Part shown: positions 63,550-64,000 of the stretch, one piece after another
Layout of the letters: every line of letters begins with the position of its first letter
Position numbering within the stretch: position 1 is the first letter of the stretch
NCBI GenBank assembly: GCA_020639075.1
Contig: JACKHI010000001.1
Coordinates: 3,534,001 to 3,598,000, forward strand
Source: Phycisphaerales bacterium
GTDB taxonomy: Bacteria > Planctomycetota > Phycisphaerae > UBA1845 > UTPLA1
Direction: 5' to 3'
Length of the DNA stretch: 64,000 bases
Notes under the pieces: model-generated
The model's input: only the letters and a program-made list of their open reading frames with translations
The model's database searches: none
Told to the model about the DNA's origin: nothing
Position numbers and translations under genes: made by a program

Positions 63550-64000
63550 ATGATCATGGCCATGGAGGGCCGAAGTCGCAAGTTGGATCGACGCGATTGG
63601 CCCGCTTTCTTGAATCGGATCGTCCCACAGGGCGTCTGGCAGTCTCTCTCGCATTCTTCCAAGCAATCCAAAGGCGATCCGCCGTCCCGTGATGATCCCC
63701 GCATTCGTTGGTCGCGCAAGTTCGTCGTCCTCGCCTATATCGCCATCGGCTGGGCGGCCCCCCGGACGCTCGGTGAACGTTTCGACCAGGCCCGGCAATG
63801 GGTCGTCGATCTCTTTCCGTCACGTCGAAGGCCCGGTCATACCTACGTCGGCCTGACCAAGGCCGCCGGACGTCACGGCGTCGAACTCTTCCACCAATTC
63901 TGGAACGCCCTCAGGCACACGATGGCCGGCCGCGCACACGAAGCGTGGAACCAATACGGCTGGATACCGTTTGCGGTCGACGGCTCCCGCGTCGACGCCG
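63550..64000 (+). CDS. IS4-type transposase, N-terminal part (runs off window)
   Basis: 150 residues from ATG 63550 and open at the edge. Basic start (GRSRKLDRRDWPAFL), helical DNA-binding region, RWSRKFVVLAYIAIGWAAPRTLGERFDQAR, and near the edge FAVDGSRVDA, which matches the first catalytic Asp motif (DGS) of DDE transposases in planctomycete IS4-type elements. A different group from the element at 37357. The left end of the IS was not identified; it is probably between 63433 and 63490. Confidence 0.85.
   Translation, partial: MIMAMEGRSRKLDRRDWPAFLNRIVPQGVWQSLSHSSKQSKGDPPSRDDPRIRWSRKFVVLAYIAIGWAAPRTLGERFDQARQWVVDLFPSRRRPGHTYVGLTKAAGRHGVELFHQFWNALRHTMAGRAHEAWNQYGWIPFAVDGSRVDA

Overview
The window looks like a chromosomal segment of a planctomycete, most probably of the Phycisphaerae type, though no rRNA or phylogenetic marker is present to prove it. 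The signs are: an ECF sigma factor next to a Ser/Thr kinase carrying an anti-sigma-type zinc finger; secreted proteins with DCNxNGxPDxCD repeats and dockerin-like C-termini; PEP-CTERM proteins; many small CxxC/CPxCG zinc-ribbon membrane proteins; and GC-rich DNA with monocistronic genes separated by gaps full of palindromic repeats.

Layout. 1-8.5 kb: truncated K+ channel, saccharopine-dehydrogenase-like oxidoreductase, secreted cupredoxin-like protein, kinase and ECF sigma pair, small c-type cytochrome. 8.7-14 kb: OprB-type porin, SPFH/zinc-ribbon protein, VKOR-DsbA-like fusion. 14.2-14.7 kb: RNase P RNA. 14.9-25.6 kb: zinc-ribbon membrane protein, metallophosphoesterase, TolC-type protein, polytopic membrane protein, then WYL regulator, dtd, coaE and rho. 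25.9-29 kb: methyltransferase, degenerate M48-like protein, frameshifted glutaryl-CoA-dehydrogenase-like gene. 29-31.5 kb: array of three related zinc-ribbon membrane genes alternating with three copies of a composite repeat. 31.8-35.4 kb: zinc-ribbon membrane protein, overlapping kinase-like and PP2C genes, and a REP-associated tyrosine transposase (RAYT) flanked by its probable REP palindromes. 35.4-44.7 kb: three PEP-CTERM proteins, an IS4-type element inserted in a REP palindrome, leucyl aminopeptidase, DinB-like protein, rimO, and a lipoprotein with a consensus sigma-54 promoter. 45-64 kb: PQQ-type propeller, a 1042-residue double FG-GAP protein, 2-oxoacid:ferredoxin oxidoreductase (alpha and beta-gamma), AsnA, HEAT protein, P-loop plus deoxyribosyltransferase-like protein, vWA-like protein, SppA, an ABC permease/ATPase pair, a cytochrome c, and the start of a second IS.

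How genes work together. Recognisable units are: sigma factor plus kinase (signal transduction); WYL-dtd with 4-bp overlap, followed by coaE on its own promoter; kinase-like plus PP2C with ATGA overlap (reversible phosphorylation); korA/korB with ATGA overlap (ferredoxin-linked oxidation of a 2-oxoacid); permease plus ATPase with 8-bp overlap (MacB/Lol-type export).

The most unusual content is non-coding: at least five families of short interspersed palindromes. In two of them the stem sequence differs between copies but base pairing is kept. One family (GTAG plus GTCGGGTCATCGACCCGAC) flanks the RAYT gene, is tandemly repeated at 50 bp, and was hit by an IS that left an 11-bp duplication. The zinc-ribbon gene array between composite repeats is the best candidate for an undescribed genetic arrangement. 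I found no tRNA, CRISPR, phage or recognisable defence island.
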